A stretch of 51,999 nt of DNA from the NCBI GenBank assembly GCA_902776285.1, contig CACYPK010000012.1, forward strand, positions 1-51,999, given 5' to 3'. The notes beneath the pieces are model-generated. The model was not told the DNA's origin, did not search any database, and worked only from the letters and a program-made list of their open reading frames with translations. The stretch is from an uncultured Eubacteriales bacterium (GTDB lineage: Bacteria; Bacillota; Clostridia; Peptostreptococcales; Anaerovoracaceae). Both the position numbers and the translations under genes were made by a program. Below, in pieces: positions 16,304-24,758 of this stretch (position 1 is its first letter; each line of letters starts with the position of its first letter).

Positions 16304-17011
16304 TTACGCGATCTCGAGGGCGATCTCCATCATCTTTGTGAAGGAGTTCTGGCGCTCTTCTGCTGTCGTATTCTCTTCAGGATAGTTGAAGGAATCGGAT
16401 ATGGTGCAGATGCAGAGGCCGTTCTTGCCGAGTCTGGCTGCGTTGCAGTAAAGAGCCGCGGATTCCATCTCGACACCGAGCACGCCCATCTTGGCCCATT
16501 CCATAGCAGAGGCCGCGTCGTCATAGAACATGTCAGATGAGAAAATGTTTCCGACTTTGAACTTAACGCCGGAGGCTCTTGTCGCCGCTACTGCTTTTTC
16601 GAGGAGCTCGTATGAAGCGATAGGAGCGTAGGTGCCCGGAAGTCGGTACTGATCGGCGTAGTTGCCGTTTGTGCACGCTCCCTGCGCGATGATGATGTCG
16701 CGGACATGCAGCTCGGGGTCGATGGATCCGCAGGATCCGATGCGGATGATGTTCTTCACATCATAGAACGCGAAGAGCTCATACGAGTAAATGCCGATGG
16801 CCGGCTGGCCCATGCCCGAAGCCATGACCGATACTCTCTTGCCCTTGTATGTGCCTGTGTAACCCTGGACACCGCGTACGTTGTTTACAAGAACAGGGTT
16901 CTCAAGGAAAGTCTCCGCGATGAACTTGCTGCGCAGCGGATCACCCGGCATAAGCACGGTCTCGGCAAAGTCGCCGGCTTTTGCGTTTATATGAGGAGTT
17001 GGGATTGACAT
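16304..17011 (-). CDS. deoD: Purine-nucleoside phosphorylase, DeoD type
   Basis: 235 residues, the usual length of hexameric DeoD. The enzyme phosphorolyses purine nucleosides for salvage. Motifs include TPHINAKAGDFAETVLMPGDPLRSK at the N-terminus in pieces, VSVMASGMGQPAIGIYSYEL (phosphate/ribose loop), IRIGSCGSI, and the C-terminal GVEMESAALYC and ISDSF with the catalytic Asp. The start at 17011 was chosen because a perfect AGGAGG lies just upstream and the family N-terminus M-S-I-P-T-P-H-I begins there. It is a single-gene unit convergent with cyuA and divergent from asnS. Confidence 0.95.
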   Translation of the reverse strand: MSIPTPHINAKAGDFAETVLMPGDPLRSKFIAETFLENPVLVNNVRGVQGYTGTYKGKRVSVMASGMGQPAIGIYSYELFAFYDVKNIIRIGSCGSIDPELHVRDIIIAQGACTNGNYADQYRLPGTYAPIASYELLEKAVAATRASGVKFKVGNIFSSDMFYDDAASAMEWAKMGVLGVEMESAALYCNAARLGKNGLCICTISDSFNYPEENTTAEERQNSFTKMMEIALEIA

Positions 17012-17052
17012 AAAATGCCTCCTTTCGTTTTCTGTTGTTGACATACAAATCA

Positions 17053-17061
17053 ATTTTACCA
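17053..17061 (-). promoter_or_regulatory. Candidate extended -10 promoter of deoD
   Basis: On the minus strand TGGTAAAAT fits the extended -10 pattern TGnTATAAT with one mismatch, about 45 nt upstream of the start codon. No good -35 is present. Confidence 0.45.
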
Positions 17062-17210
17062 TAAACGGGGGCTTATATAGAACTGTACTTTCAGCGACCC
17101 GGCAGGGTGATAAAAGAATGCTCTTTCCATTATCCGGCGGGACATCAAAGAACCGCCCGCTATGCAATCGGGCCGGCGCTCTATATGTGCTGTTTTTCAA
17201 CAGATTTTTA

Positions 17211-17240
17211 ATGACAGCGTGCGTTGCTCTGTGATATAAT
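17211..17240 (+). promoter_or_regulatory. Promoter of asnS
   Basis: ATGACA (17211-17216, one mismatch to TTGACA), an 18-nt spacer, and a perfect TATAAT (17235-17240) preceded by TGA (17232-17234). The asnS start lies 53 nt downstream. Confidence 0.7.
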
Positions 17241-17293
17241 CTTACGGCTAGCGCGAAAGCGTCAGCAGACCAATTTAAAGGGACTTTTTAAAG

Positions 17294-18688
17294 ATGAAAG
17301 ATATCGAGATCAGAGAATTATTCAGAAACACAGAAGCATATGCCGGCAAAGAGGTAATGGTATACGGGTGGGTGAGAGGCAACAGAAGCTCAAACCAGTT
17401 CGGATTCATTTCACTCAACGACGGTACGTTCTTCACGCCTGTGCAGGTGGTCTATGAGGCTGATAAGCTCGCCAACTTCACAGAGGTGTCGAAGTTCCGC
17501 CTGAGTTCCGGTGTAAAGGTAAAGGGCACGCTGGTGCTCACGCCTGAAGCCAAGCAGCCGTTTGAGATCAAGGCGGATGAGATCGTTCTCCTGTCGGATT
17601 CCGATCCGGACTATCCGCTCCAGAAGAAGCGCCACACGATGGAGTTCCTCAGGGAGATCGCTCACCTGAGACCGCGCAGCAACACTTTCTCCGCGGTATT
17701 CAGAGTCAGGAGCGTCGCGGCGTTCGCGATCCACAGGTTCTTCCAGGAGAAAGGCTTCATCTACGTGCACTCGCCTGAGATCACATGCAGCGACTGCGAG
17801 GGAGCGGGCGAGATGTTCCAGGTGACGACGCTCGACCTTGATGACCTGCCTCGCACAGAAGACGGCAGCATCGATTACAGCAAGGACTTCTTCGGAAAGA
17901 AGGCGGGCCTGACTGTATCGGGTCAGCTTGAAGGAGAGATCATGGCGCTTGCGTTCCGCAACATCTACACGTTCGGACCGACGTTCAGAGCCGAGAACTC
18001 CAATACCGCGAGACATGCTTCCGAATTCTGGATGATGGAGCCCGAGATGGCGTTCTGCGACATCAACGGCAACATGGACATGGCCGAGGAGATGATAAAG
18101 TACATCATCAGCTACGTCATGGAGCACTGCCCTGAAGAGATGCAGTTCTTCAACAGTTTCATCGACAAGGGCCTGCTGGAAAGACTCGATCACATCGTCA
18201 ACTCTGAATTCGTCCGCATCACATACACAGAGGCGGTCGATATCCTGCAGAAGTCCGGCAAGAAGTTTGAGTACCCGGTAGAGTGGGGCCTGGAGCTTCA
18301 GACGGAGCACGAGCGCTACCTCACCGAAGAGGTATTCAAGAAGCCGATGTTCGTCATCAACTATCCTAAGGACTGCAAGGCCTTCTATATGAGGCTGAAC
18401 GATGACGGCAAGACGGTCGCGGCTATGGACATGCTGGTGCCGGGAGTCGGCGAGATCATCGGCGGAAGCCAGAGAGAAGAGCGCTACGACGTTCTCGTTC
18501 AGAGGATCCGCGAGATGGGGCTCGACGAAGACACTTACGACTGGTATCTCGATCTCAGAAGATACGGCGGCGTATTCCACTCGGGCTACGGCCTCGGATT
18601 CGACCGCATCCTCATGTATCTTACGGGCATGAGCAACATCAGGGACGTCCAGATGTTCCCGCGTACGCCGGGCAACGCCGAGTTCTAA
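17294..18688 (+). CDS. asnS: Asparaginyl-tRNA synthetase
   Basis: 464 residues, class IIb aminoacyl-tRNA synthetase charging tRNA-Asn. An N-terminal OB-fold anticodon-binding domain (~15-100, '[19 protein letters not shown]' in pieces) is followed by the catalytic core. Motif 2 is [20 protein letters not shown] (~236-255) and motif 3 is [15 protein letters not shown] near the C-terminus. The ESGNT-type insertions of AspRS are absent and the protein ends at the usual ...RTPGNAEF. An AAAGGGA block lies 11 nt before the ATG. Confidence 0.96.
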   Translation: MKDIEIRELFRNTEAYAGKEVMVYGWVRGNRSSNQFGFISLNDGTFFTPVQVVYEADKLANFTEVSKFRLSSGVKVKGTLVLTPEAKQPFEIKADEIVLLSDSDPDYPLQKKRHTMEFLREIAHLRPRSNTFSAVFRVRSVAAFAIHRFFQEKGFIYVHSPEITCSDCEGAGEMFQVTTLDLDDLPRTEDGSIDYSKDFFGKKAGLTVSGQLEGEIMALAFRNIYTFGPTFRAENSNTARHASEFWMMEPEMAFCDINGNMDMAEEMIKYIISYVMEHCPEEMQFFNSFIDKGLLERLDHIVNSEFVRITYTEAVDILQKSGKKFEYPVEWGLELQTEHERYLTEEVFKKPMFVINYPKDCKAFYMRLNDDGKTVAAMDMLVPGVGEIIGGSQREERYDVLVQRIREMGLDEDTYDWYLDLRRYGGVFHSGYGLGFDRILMYLTGMSNIRDVQMFPRTPGNAEF

Positions 18689-18726
18689 GAAGAGAGTAGT
18701 TAAATAAGTTAATCAAATAATAATAA

Positions 18727-18862
18727 GCGGTGATGTCATACCCGCCCGGACAACACCGCAACGCCGGCACTTAGCGATTGACGAGCGGCAGCGAAGTCAG
18801 AACTTAGTACCGCTGCGTGAGGACTTAGCGAGAGCGTGTCCGGAAGGGTATGACATTTCCGC
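18727..18862 (-). repeat. Interspersed structured element, copy 1
   Basis: Outer arms GCGG(tg)ATGTCATACCC and GGGTATGACAT(tt)CCGC are complementary and continue inward with CCGGACA/TGTCCGG, giving about 22 paired bases with 2x2 internal loops. The core on the minus strand contains GCAGCGGTACTAAG, a TGAC...GTCA hairpin and TCGCTAAGTGCCGG, shared with copies at 33166-33312 and 40648-40797. It lies between asnS and the EF-G-like gene, in reverse orientation to both. Confidence 0.8.
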
Positions 18863-18883
18863 AACTAAAATCAGGAGGAACAC

Positions 18884-20824
18884 ATGAAAGGCTATACTAG
18901 CGACAAGATCCGCAACATCGTGCTGCTCGGACACGGCAGCACCGGCAAGACCACCTTCCTTGAAGCAGGTCTGCTGAACACCAAAGTGATCAGCAGACTC
19001 GGTAAGGTAGAGTCGGGCAACACAGTATCCGACTATGAGAAGATGGAGATCGAGAAGGGATACACCATCAACCAGACGCTCGTACCGGTAGAGTACAAGG
19101 GCACAAAGCTCAACTTCATCGACACACCGGGATTCTTCGACTTCGCGGGAGAGGCGAGAGCCGCTCTTTCGACAGGCGCCACAGCAATCATCATGGTTGA
19201 CGCTTCGTCCGGCATCCAGGTAGGTACCGAGAAGGCATGGGACCTTGTAAAGGAATTCAATTCGCCGACATTCTTCATCATCAACAAGATCGACAAGGAC
19301 AACATCAATGTTGACGAAGTCATCGCTTCGATCCAGGACAAGTTCGGCAGCGCATGTGTTACTCTCGAAGATAAGGACGCTCTCGACGAGGCGGTCGCAG
19401 CCGCTGACGAGGAACTCATGGAGAAGTTCTTCGAAGGAGAAGCATTCACTGACGAGGAGTTCGCGCACGGCCTGGCAATGGGAATCCACAACGGAGACAT
19501 CATGCCTATCCTCAAGATGAGCGCACTGACAGGCGAAGGAGTAGAAGAGGTCCTCGACGCTCTCTGCAAGTACGTTCCGAAGCCGGAGACAGTTGTTACA
19601 GAAGCTAAGGATGCAGACGGCAATGACATCGAGATCGCCTGCGATCCTGCGGGAGACCTGGTGCTCTACATCTTCAAGACACTGGCTGACCCGTTCCTCG
19701 GAAAGATCTCCTACGCGAAGGTCGTTTCCGGAACGCTCAAGTCCGGCGCTGACGTATACAACCCGCGTTCGGAGAAGTCCGAAAAGCTCGGTTCCGTATT
19801 CTTCGTAAGGGGCAAGGCTCAGGAGATGACGGACACGGTAGTCGCGGGCGACCTGGTAGCTCTCGGTAAGCTGCAGAACACAAAGACGGGCGACACGCTC
19901 TGCCCTAAGGCAAAGCAGGTCACTGTAAAGCCGGCTTCGTTCCCGACACCTTGCTACTTCGTAGCGGTAGAGGCTGCCGACAAGAACGAGGACGAGAAGA
20001 TGGCTCAGGGTCTCTCCAGACTCATGGAAGAGGATCCGACATTCGTTCTCGAGAGAAACGCCGAGACGCACCAGACACTGCTGGGCGGCCAGGGTGACAT
20101 CCAGCTCGGGATCATCCAGGCTAAGCTCAAGGACAGATACGGCGTCAGCGTAAACGTGATCCCTCAGAAGATCGCTTACAGAGAGACCATCAAGGGCACA
20201 TCCGACGTACAGGGCAAGCACAAGAAGCAGTCCGGCGGCGCGGGACAGTACGGCGACGTCCACATCAGATTCTCGCCATCCCAGGAAGACGGACTCGAGT
20301 TCAGCGAAGAGCTCTTTGGCGGATCGGTACCTAAGAACTACGTACCGGCTGTCGAGAAGGGACTACTCGAGTGCATGGAGAAGGGCCCTCTGGCCGGATG
20401 CAAGGTACAGAACATCAAGGCTGTTCTCTACGATGGTTCCTACCACGAAGTAGACTCCAACGAAGTATCGTTCAAGATCGCTGCTTCGCTGGCGTTCAAG
20501 AAGGGTATCGTTGAGGCCAGACCGTGCCTGCTCGAGCCTATCATGAAGCTCGAGATCACAGTTCCTGAAGCATTCGTAGGAGCAGTCATGGGCGACATGC
20601 CTAACAGACGCGGAATGGTTCTCGGAATGGATTCCTCCAGCCGCGGCACAGTGCTGCACGCTGAGGCTCCTCAGGCAGAACTCTTCGACTACGCCATCGC
20701 TCTCAGATCGATGACACAGGCAAGAGGTTCCTTCACAGTTGAGTTCGCAAGATACGCTGAGCTCCCTTCGAACCTCGCTGACAAGGTCATCGCCGCTTAC
20801 AAGAAGGAGCAGGAAGAGAAGTAA
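18884..20824 (+). CDS. Elongation factor G-like translational GTPase (FusA2-type paralogue)
   Basis: 646 residues. GTPase motifs are G1 GHGSTGKTT (residues ~16-24), G3 DTPGFFDF and G4 NKIDKDN, followed by EF-G domains II to V. Domain IV starts near KHKKQSGGAGQYGDVHIRF and domain V near 'LLEPIMKLEITVPEAFVGAVMGD' in pieces. It is shorter than the true EF-G at 49782 and has the G-H-G-S-T G1 loop of the EF-G-like clade instead of A-H-I-D-A. Proteins of this clade have been implicated in ribosome-associated functions other than canonical translocation; the role here is undetermined. A strong AGGAGG precedes the ATG; a terminator follows. Confidence 0.9.
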   Translation: MKGYTSDKIRNIVLLGHGSTGKTTFLEAGLLNTKVISRLGKVESGNTVSDYEKMEIEKGYTINQTLVPVEYKGTKLNFIDTPGFFDFAGEARAALSTGATAIIMVDASSGIQVGTEKAWDLVKEFNSPTFFIINKIDKDNINVDEVIASIQDKFGSACVTLEDKDALDEAVAAADEELMEKFFEGEAFTDEEFAHGLAMGIHNGDIMPILKMSALTGEGVEEVLDALCKYVPKPETVVTEAKDADGNDIEIACDPAGDLVLYIFKTLADPFLGKISYAKVVSGTLKSGADVYNPRSEKSEKLGSVFFVRGKAQEMTDTVVAGDLVALGKLQNTKTGDTLCPKAKQVTVKPASFPTPCYFVAVEAADKNEDEKMAQGLSRLMEEDPTFVLERNAETHQTLLGGQGDIQLGIIQAKLKDRYGVSVNVIPQKIAYRETIKGTSDVQGKHKKQSGGAGQYGDVHIRFSPSQEDGLEFSEELFGGSVPKNYVPAVEKGLLECMEKGPLAGCKVQNIKAVLYDGSYHEVDSNEVSFKIAASLAFKKGIVEARPCLLEPIMKLEITVPEAFVGAVMGDMPNRRGMVLGMDSSSRGTVLHAEAPQAELFDYAIALRSMTQARGSFTVEFARYAELPSNLADKVIAAYKKEQEEK

Positions 20825-20855
20825 TAAACGCTTCGCTCTGAATAAATCAAAATCG

Positions 20856-20889
20856 CGACCCGCCCGTATGACGGGCGGGTCGATTGTTT
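20856..20889 (+). terminator. Rho-independent terminator after the EF-G-like gene
   Basis: A perfect 12-bp GC-rich stem, CGACCCGCCCGT (20856-20867) with ACGGGCGGGTCG (20871-20882), a 3-nt loop, then ATTGTTT. Confidence 0.85.
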
Positions 20890-20920
20890 AGAAAGCATAT
20901 TGAAAAAAGGTCAGATAATT

Positions 20921-22000
20921 ATGCATGTTTTAAGAGAATCCGAAAAAGAACAGCATGTATATGTGACATACGGCAGGCAATTTGCCGCATACAGGTGGTA
21001 TAAACCGATAATAGTCGGAGTACTGTTCGTCATTTTTTATGTGCTGTTCGTAGTGCTTCTTACGCTGGGACTTCAGCTGGCTCTCGGCTATTCTACCGGA
21101 GACGCGGCAAACATCCTGGAGTACATATCCACCGGCTATGATGATTTAAATGTAGTCGACTGGCAGGGATCGCTGATAAACCTCGGAGGCGTAGCTGTCA
21201 TGATACCGGCGCTCGCCCTGGCAGCAGTCATCGTGAGGGACCGCCCGTTTTCTTCATACTCCTCGTCAAGAGGAGGATGGAGCGGCAAGGTGTTCTTCAG
21301 ATGCCTGCTTGTGGCGATCATCTGTGTCTCGCTGCCTATAGCCGTGCTTGCGTTCATGGAAAGCGGCCACGGCCCGGTCAACAAGTTTACGATCATCAGT
21401 TTCGTCGTGCTTACCGTGATCGGACCTTTGCAGTGTATTGCCGAGGAGTACGTATATCGCGGACTTCTCATGCAGACGCTCGGCTCCTGGTTCAGGATCC
21501 CGGTCGTAGCTGTCATACTGCAGGCCGTGATATTTGCAGCCTCTCACCCGTATAACATGATAGGAAAAGCGGAGATCGTGATAAGCGGGGTCGCGTTCGC
21601 GCTCGCCGCATGGATAGGAAGAGGCGTGGAGGCATCTGCCGCTCTGCATGTCGCGAACAACATGGCCATATTCTATCTTGTGGGACTGGACCTCACGAAG
21701 ATCAGTTCTGAGGCGACCATGGACAGCGTCATCGCGACCGCGATCATTTACGGCGTTTACGTCGCCGTGATCTACTTCATAAGCAGAAAGACGAAGCTCT
21801 TCGATCGTGTAAGGAAGAACGACGCGGCGAGGGCCAACGAGAAGTATGTAGAGAAGAAACGCAGAAAAGCGGAAAAGAAGGGAAAGACTTATGAGCCTCC
21901 TGCAGGCATACCGCTCGGCAGGGCAGCTGTTCCGGAAACCGTTGAGGCGGATGTGACTCCCGTGAGCGGGGATGAGGCCGGCAAGCATTTTGCGAAGTAG
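20921..22000 (+). CDS. CPBP family intramembrane metalloprotease (Abi/CAAX-type)
   Basis: 359 residues with about eight hydrophobic segments. The three CPBP motifs are present: AEEYVYRGLL (E-E-x-x-x-R), FAASH and LHVANN (H-x-x-x-N), which supply the metal ligands of Rce1-like proteases. A basic cytoplasmic tail of ~55 residues (KKRRKAEKKGK, then a Pro/Val-rich end) follows the last membrane segment. The family includes prenyl-protein proteases and bacteriocin self-immunity proteins; no bacteriocin gene is nearby. I chose ATG 20921, with AAAAAAGG upstream, over an in-frame TTG at 20900. Confidence 0.87.
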   Translation: MHVLRESEKEQHVYVTYGRQFAAYRWYKPIIVGVLFVIFYVLFVVLLTLGLQLALGYSTGDAANILEYISTGYDDLNVVDWQGSLINLGGVAVMIPALALAAVIVRDRPFSSYSSSRGGWSGKVFFRCLLVAIICVSLPIAVLAFMESGHGPVNKFTIISFVVLTVIGPLQCIAEEYVYRGLLMQTLGSWFRIPVVAVILQAVIFAASHPYNMIGKAEIVISGVAFALAAWIGRGVEASAALHVANNMAIFYLVGLDLTKISSEATMDSVIATAIIYGVYVAVIYFISRKTKLFDRVRKNDAARANEKYVEKKRRKAEKKGKTYEPPAGIPLGRAAVPETVEADVTPVSGDEAGKHFAK

Positions 22001-22019
22001 CAGGGACTTGCTAAACAGG

Positions 22020-22025
22020 TATAAT
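22020..22025 (+). promoter_or_regulatory. Candidate -10 element of the lipoprotein gene
   Basis: A perfect TATAAT lies 53 nt upstream of the lipoprotein start. No convincing -35 is visible at 16-18 nt. Confidence 0.45.
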
Positions 22026-22078
22026 TACATACAAATGATAAAGTCCGGATCCCTGAATGGAGAGGAGGATGAATCTTT

Positions 22079-22453
22079 ATGAGAAAAACCATAGCGCTAT
22101 TACTGAGTTTAATGATGATCATGATGTTCGCGCTTGCGTCCTGCGGCGGCGGAAGTGAAGACCTTTCCGACAGTAAGTATGTAGGAACATGGAGAGCTGA
22201 ATCGGTGTCCTTTGCCGGTGAGTCCGGAGCTATCGAAGGCGGAGTGTTCAAACTGACCCTGAACGGTGACGGGACCGGCACCTTCGTAAGTACCGAAGAT
22301 GACGGGACTGAGGAAGTTTCGAATATCACCTGGTCACTGACAAGTGACGGATTCAAGACAAAGGGTGATACGAAGCTGACCTTCAAGGATGACGGTGAAG
22401 ACATAACGGCCAGTTTTATGGGCGTAGACCTGCGCTTCATAAGAGAGGAATAA
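22079..22453 (+). CDS. Small secreted lipoprotein, lipocalin-like
   Basis: 124 residues. A lipoprotein signal peptide (MRKTIALLLSLMMIMM..., lipobox LASC with Cys about residue 21) is followed by a Gly-rich linker and ~95 residues dominated by beta-strand patterns (YVGTWRAESV, FKLTLNGDGTGTF, ITWSLTSDGF). The 'GTW ... L..DGTG ... W' pattern resembles small lipocalin-like (DUF4923/DUF5640-type) lipoproteins of gut Clostridia; this family assignment is tentative. The start is supported by GGAGAGGAGG. It has its own promoter candidate and terminator. Confidence 0.8.
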   Translation: MRKTIALLLSLMMIMMFALASCGGGSEDLSDSKYVGTWRAESVSFAGESGAIEGGVFKLTLNGDGTGTFVSTEDDGTEEVSNITWSLTSDGFKTKGDTKLTFKDDGEDITASFMGVDLRFIREE

Positions 22454-22460
22454 GACAATA

Positions 22461-22494
22461 AAGAGCCTGCTCAAATGAGCAGGCTCTTCTTTTA
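22461..22494 (+). terminator. Rho-independent terminator after the lipoprotein gene
   Basis: AAGAGCCTGCTC (22461-22472) and GAGCAGGCTCTT (22477-22488) form a perfect 12-bp stem with a 4-nt loop, followed by CTTTTA. Confidence 0.9.
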
Positions 22495-22517
22495 TGGCGC
22501 AACCCGGGCTCTCGATG

Positions 22518-22526
22518 TGATATACT
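22518..22526 (+). promoter_or_regulatory. Extended -10 promoter of the two-component system
   Basis: TGATATACT matches the extended -10 pattern and sits about 40 nt before the start. The flanks closely match those of the promoter at 4235-4243. Confidence 0.55.
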
Positions 22527-22566
22527 AACTATGTATATGCACAGAATAAAAAACGGAGGAACCCGT

Positions 22567-23244
22567 ATGAAAAAGATACTGATCGTAGATGACGAAGACA
22601 AGATCCGCGAGGTCATAAGAGAATACGCGGAATTCAGCGGATACGAGGCAGAAGAAGCCGCCGACGGTATGAGCGCCATCGGCATGGTCAAGCTGAACGA
22701 CTACGACCTGATCATCATGGATATCATGATGCCAAAGCTCGACGGCTTCAGCGCTGTCAAAGAGATACAGAAGATAAGGGACATCCCTGTAATAATGCTT
22801 TCGGCAAGGGGCGAGGAGTATGACAAGCTCTTCGGATTTGAGCTGGGGATCGACGACTACGTCGTTAAGCCGTTCAGCCCTAAGGAGCTGATGGCGAGGG
22901 TCAACGCGGTCCTCAACCGCAGAGACTCCTCGGACAAAAAGATCTCGACGGTCCAGAAGTTCGACGGTCTCGAGGTCAACATGGCAGCGCGCACCATTTC
23001 CGTGGACGGAAAGCGCGTGGACCTTACACCTAAGGAATACGACCTGCTCTTCTACATGATACAGAACAAGAACATCGCGCTCTCCAGAGAGAAGCTCCTT
23101 GAAGACATCTGGGGCTACGATTTCTTCGGCGACGACAGGACCATAGACACGCATGTGAAGAACCTGCGCAACTGCCTCGGCCCTTACCGCAAGTTCATCG
23201 TGACCCTGAGAGGCGTGGGCTATAAGTTCGAGTACGAAGAATAG
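22567..23244 (+). CDS. OmpR/PhoB-family response regulator
   Basis: 225 residues. The receiver domain has the acidic pair in IVDDED (8-11), the phosphoacceptor Asp52 in IIMDIMMPKLDG, the conserved Ser/Thr in MLSARG and Lys in DDYVVKPFSPKEL. The C-terminal ~95 residues are a winged-helix DNA-binding domain (LTPKEYDLLFYMIQN, then 'DDRTIDTHVKNLRNCLG' and RGVGYKFE). The start at 22567 has GGAGGA upstream; earlier in-frame Met codons lack one. The cognate kinase follows after 19 nt. Targets and stimulus are unknown. Confidence 0.94.
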   Translation: MKKILIVDDEDKIREVIREYAEFSGYEAEEAADGMSAIGMVKLNDYDLIIMDIMMPKLDGFSAVKEIQKIRDIPVIMLSARGEEYDKLFGFELGIDDYVVKPFSPKELMARVNAVLNRRDSSDKKISTVQKFDGLEVNMAARTISVDGKRVDLTPKEYDLLFYMIQNKNIALSREKLLEDIWGYDFFGDDRTIDTHVKNLRNCLGPYRKFIVTLRGVGYKFEYEE

Positions 23245-23263
23245 TCATCAGAAAGGGTGACGG

Positions 23264-24751
23264 ATGGCAGACCACACTGGAAAGAGGACCGGTAACAGGA
23301 CAGGCGCCGGCAGCAGACTGGATACGAGCAGCATAAAGATGACGACGCTCATGTCGTTCGTCGTTTTCGCGCTCTTTATGGTCGCGGTCCTTTGGGGTCT
23401 GTCGAATTTTTTCCTGAACAGCTACTATGAAAGGGCGCGCTCCCAGGAGGTCATCCTCACGGCTGAAGCGCTTGAGAATCAGTTCAGGCGAGACCTTCAG
23501 AGCTTCGACTCATACGCCGCGCAGACCGCTGGCACTAATGGCATCTATATAGAGATGGAGCTCGAAGGGGCCAGCCTTGTATACGACGGTACGCGCACTG
23601 TAAATGATACGGAAGACTATGAGCCGGATGTTACGGACATCAGGAATGACCTTGAGACGTCCGGACAGGTAAGCATCTCCGAGACCAAGCGCGACCCGTC
23701 AGGCGCCGCGTCCAGACTGGTCTACGCAGCTCATATCAAAGCGTATGGTTACGACAACGTGCTCTGCATCGTCGCGCCGCTTTACCCTGACCAGGTAACT
23801 GTCAGGATACTCCGCAAGATGCTCATATATATTTCGTTCATAGTCCTCGTGGTATCGTTCCTGCTGGCGTTCGCGCTTTCGGTGCGCCTGTCATCTCCTA
23901 TAGAGAACCTGACAAATTCGGCCAAGGAACTCTCCAAAGGCAATTACGATGTGAAATTCAACGGCGCGGGATTTACCGAGACCAAGGAACTCGCCCGCGC
24001 GCTCAACAAGGCGTCGTACGAGATGGAAAAGACCGACTTTTACCAGCGTGAGATCATCGCGAACGTTTCACACGACCTCAAGACGCCGCTCACTATGATC
24101 CGCTCGTACGCCGAGAAGATAATCGACATATCGGGCGACAATCCGGAGAAGCGCAACGCCGACCTCAACATCATCATCTCAGAGACTGAGCGCCTCAACA
24201 GGCTGGTCACTGACATGCTTTCGGTCTCTAACCTGCAGTCCAACAACGTCGAAATGCACATGGAGACATTCGACCTGGTGGAGGCGGCTGAGAGCGTATA
24301 CGAAAGCTTCAGGGTGCTCGCGGAGTCTGAAGGCTTTGAGATGCGGTTCCACCCTTGCAAGCCTGCCTATGTGGTGGGTGACCGCAGCAGGCTCATGCAG
24401 GTGATGACCAATTTCGTGTCAAACGCCGTCAAGTATTCCGGCGACAACAAATACGTAGAAATAAAACTCGTAAGGGGCAGTAAGAAAGTCACGTTCCACT
24501 GCATCGATCACGGCGTGGGCATCCCGTCTGATGAGATCGGTCACGTCTGGGACAAGTATTACCGGACATCGGCCAACCATGAGCGCGGCATAGAAGGCAC
24601 CGGCCTCGGGCTCGCGATCGTGAAGGGCCTGCTCAATCTGCACAACGCCCAGTACGGAGTTGAAAGCGAAGAAGGCAAGGGCTCGGATTTCTGGTTCGAG
24701 ATGGAGACGGTAAGAAAGCCGCCGGCCAGGAAGACCGGCGAGGAAGCATAA
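23264..24751 (+). CDS. Membrane sensor histidine kinase
   Basis: 495 residues. A transmembrane segment (~28-50), an extracellular sensor region of ~135 residues and a second membrane segment (~188-210) precede a HAMP domain (~210-262, LSSPIENLTNSAKELSKGN). The dimerisation/phosphoacceptor helix carries the catalytic His in ANVSHDLKTPL (~270). The ATPase domain has the N box in MTNFVSNAVKYS, G1 DHGVGIP and G2 GTGLGLAIVKGL. It is partnered with the upstream response regulator. The sensor domain has no recognisable motif, so the signal is unknown. Confidence 0.94.
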   Translation: MADHTGKRTGNRTGAGSRLDTSSIKMTTLMSFVVFALFMVAVLWGLSNFFLNSYYERARSQEVILTAEALENQFRRDLQSFDSYAAQTAGTNGIYIEMELEGASLVYDGTRTVNDTEDYEPDVTDIRNDLETSGQVSISETKRDPSGAASRLVYAAHIKAYGYDNVLCIVAPLYPDQVTVRILRKMLIYISFIVLVVSFLLAFALSVRLSSPIENLTNSAKELSKGNYDVKFNGAGFTETKELARALNKASYEMEKTDFYQREIIANVSHDLKTPLTMIRSYAEKIIDISGDNPEKRNADLNIIISETERLNRLVTDMLSVSNLQSNNVEMHMETFDLVEAAESVYESFRVLAESEGFEMRFHPCKPAYVVGDRSRLMQVMTNFVSNAVKYSGDNKYVEIKLVRGSKKVTFHCIDHGVGIPSDEIGHVWDKYYRTSANHERGIEGTGLGLAIVKGLLNLHNAQYGVESEEGKGSDFWFEMETVRKPPARKTGEEA

Positions 24752-24758
24752 AGGGATA

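Noticed and set aside
17012..17293. A T-box riboswitch upstream of asnS (also considered for proS and cysS)
   Set aside because: No AGGGTGGNACCGCG-like T-box sequence or specifier stem is visible before any of the three synthetase genes.
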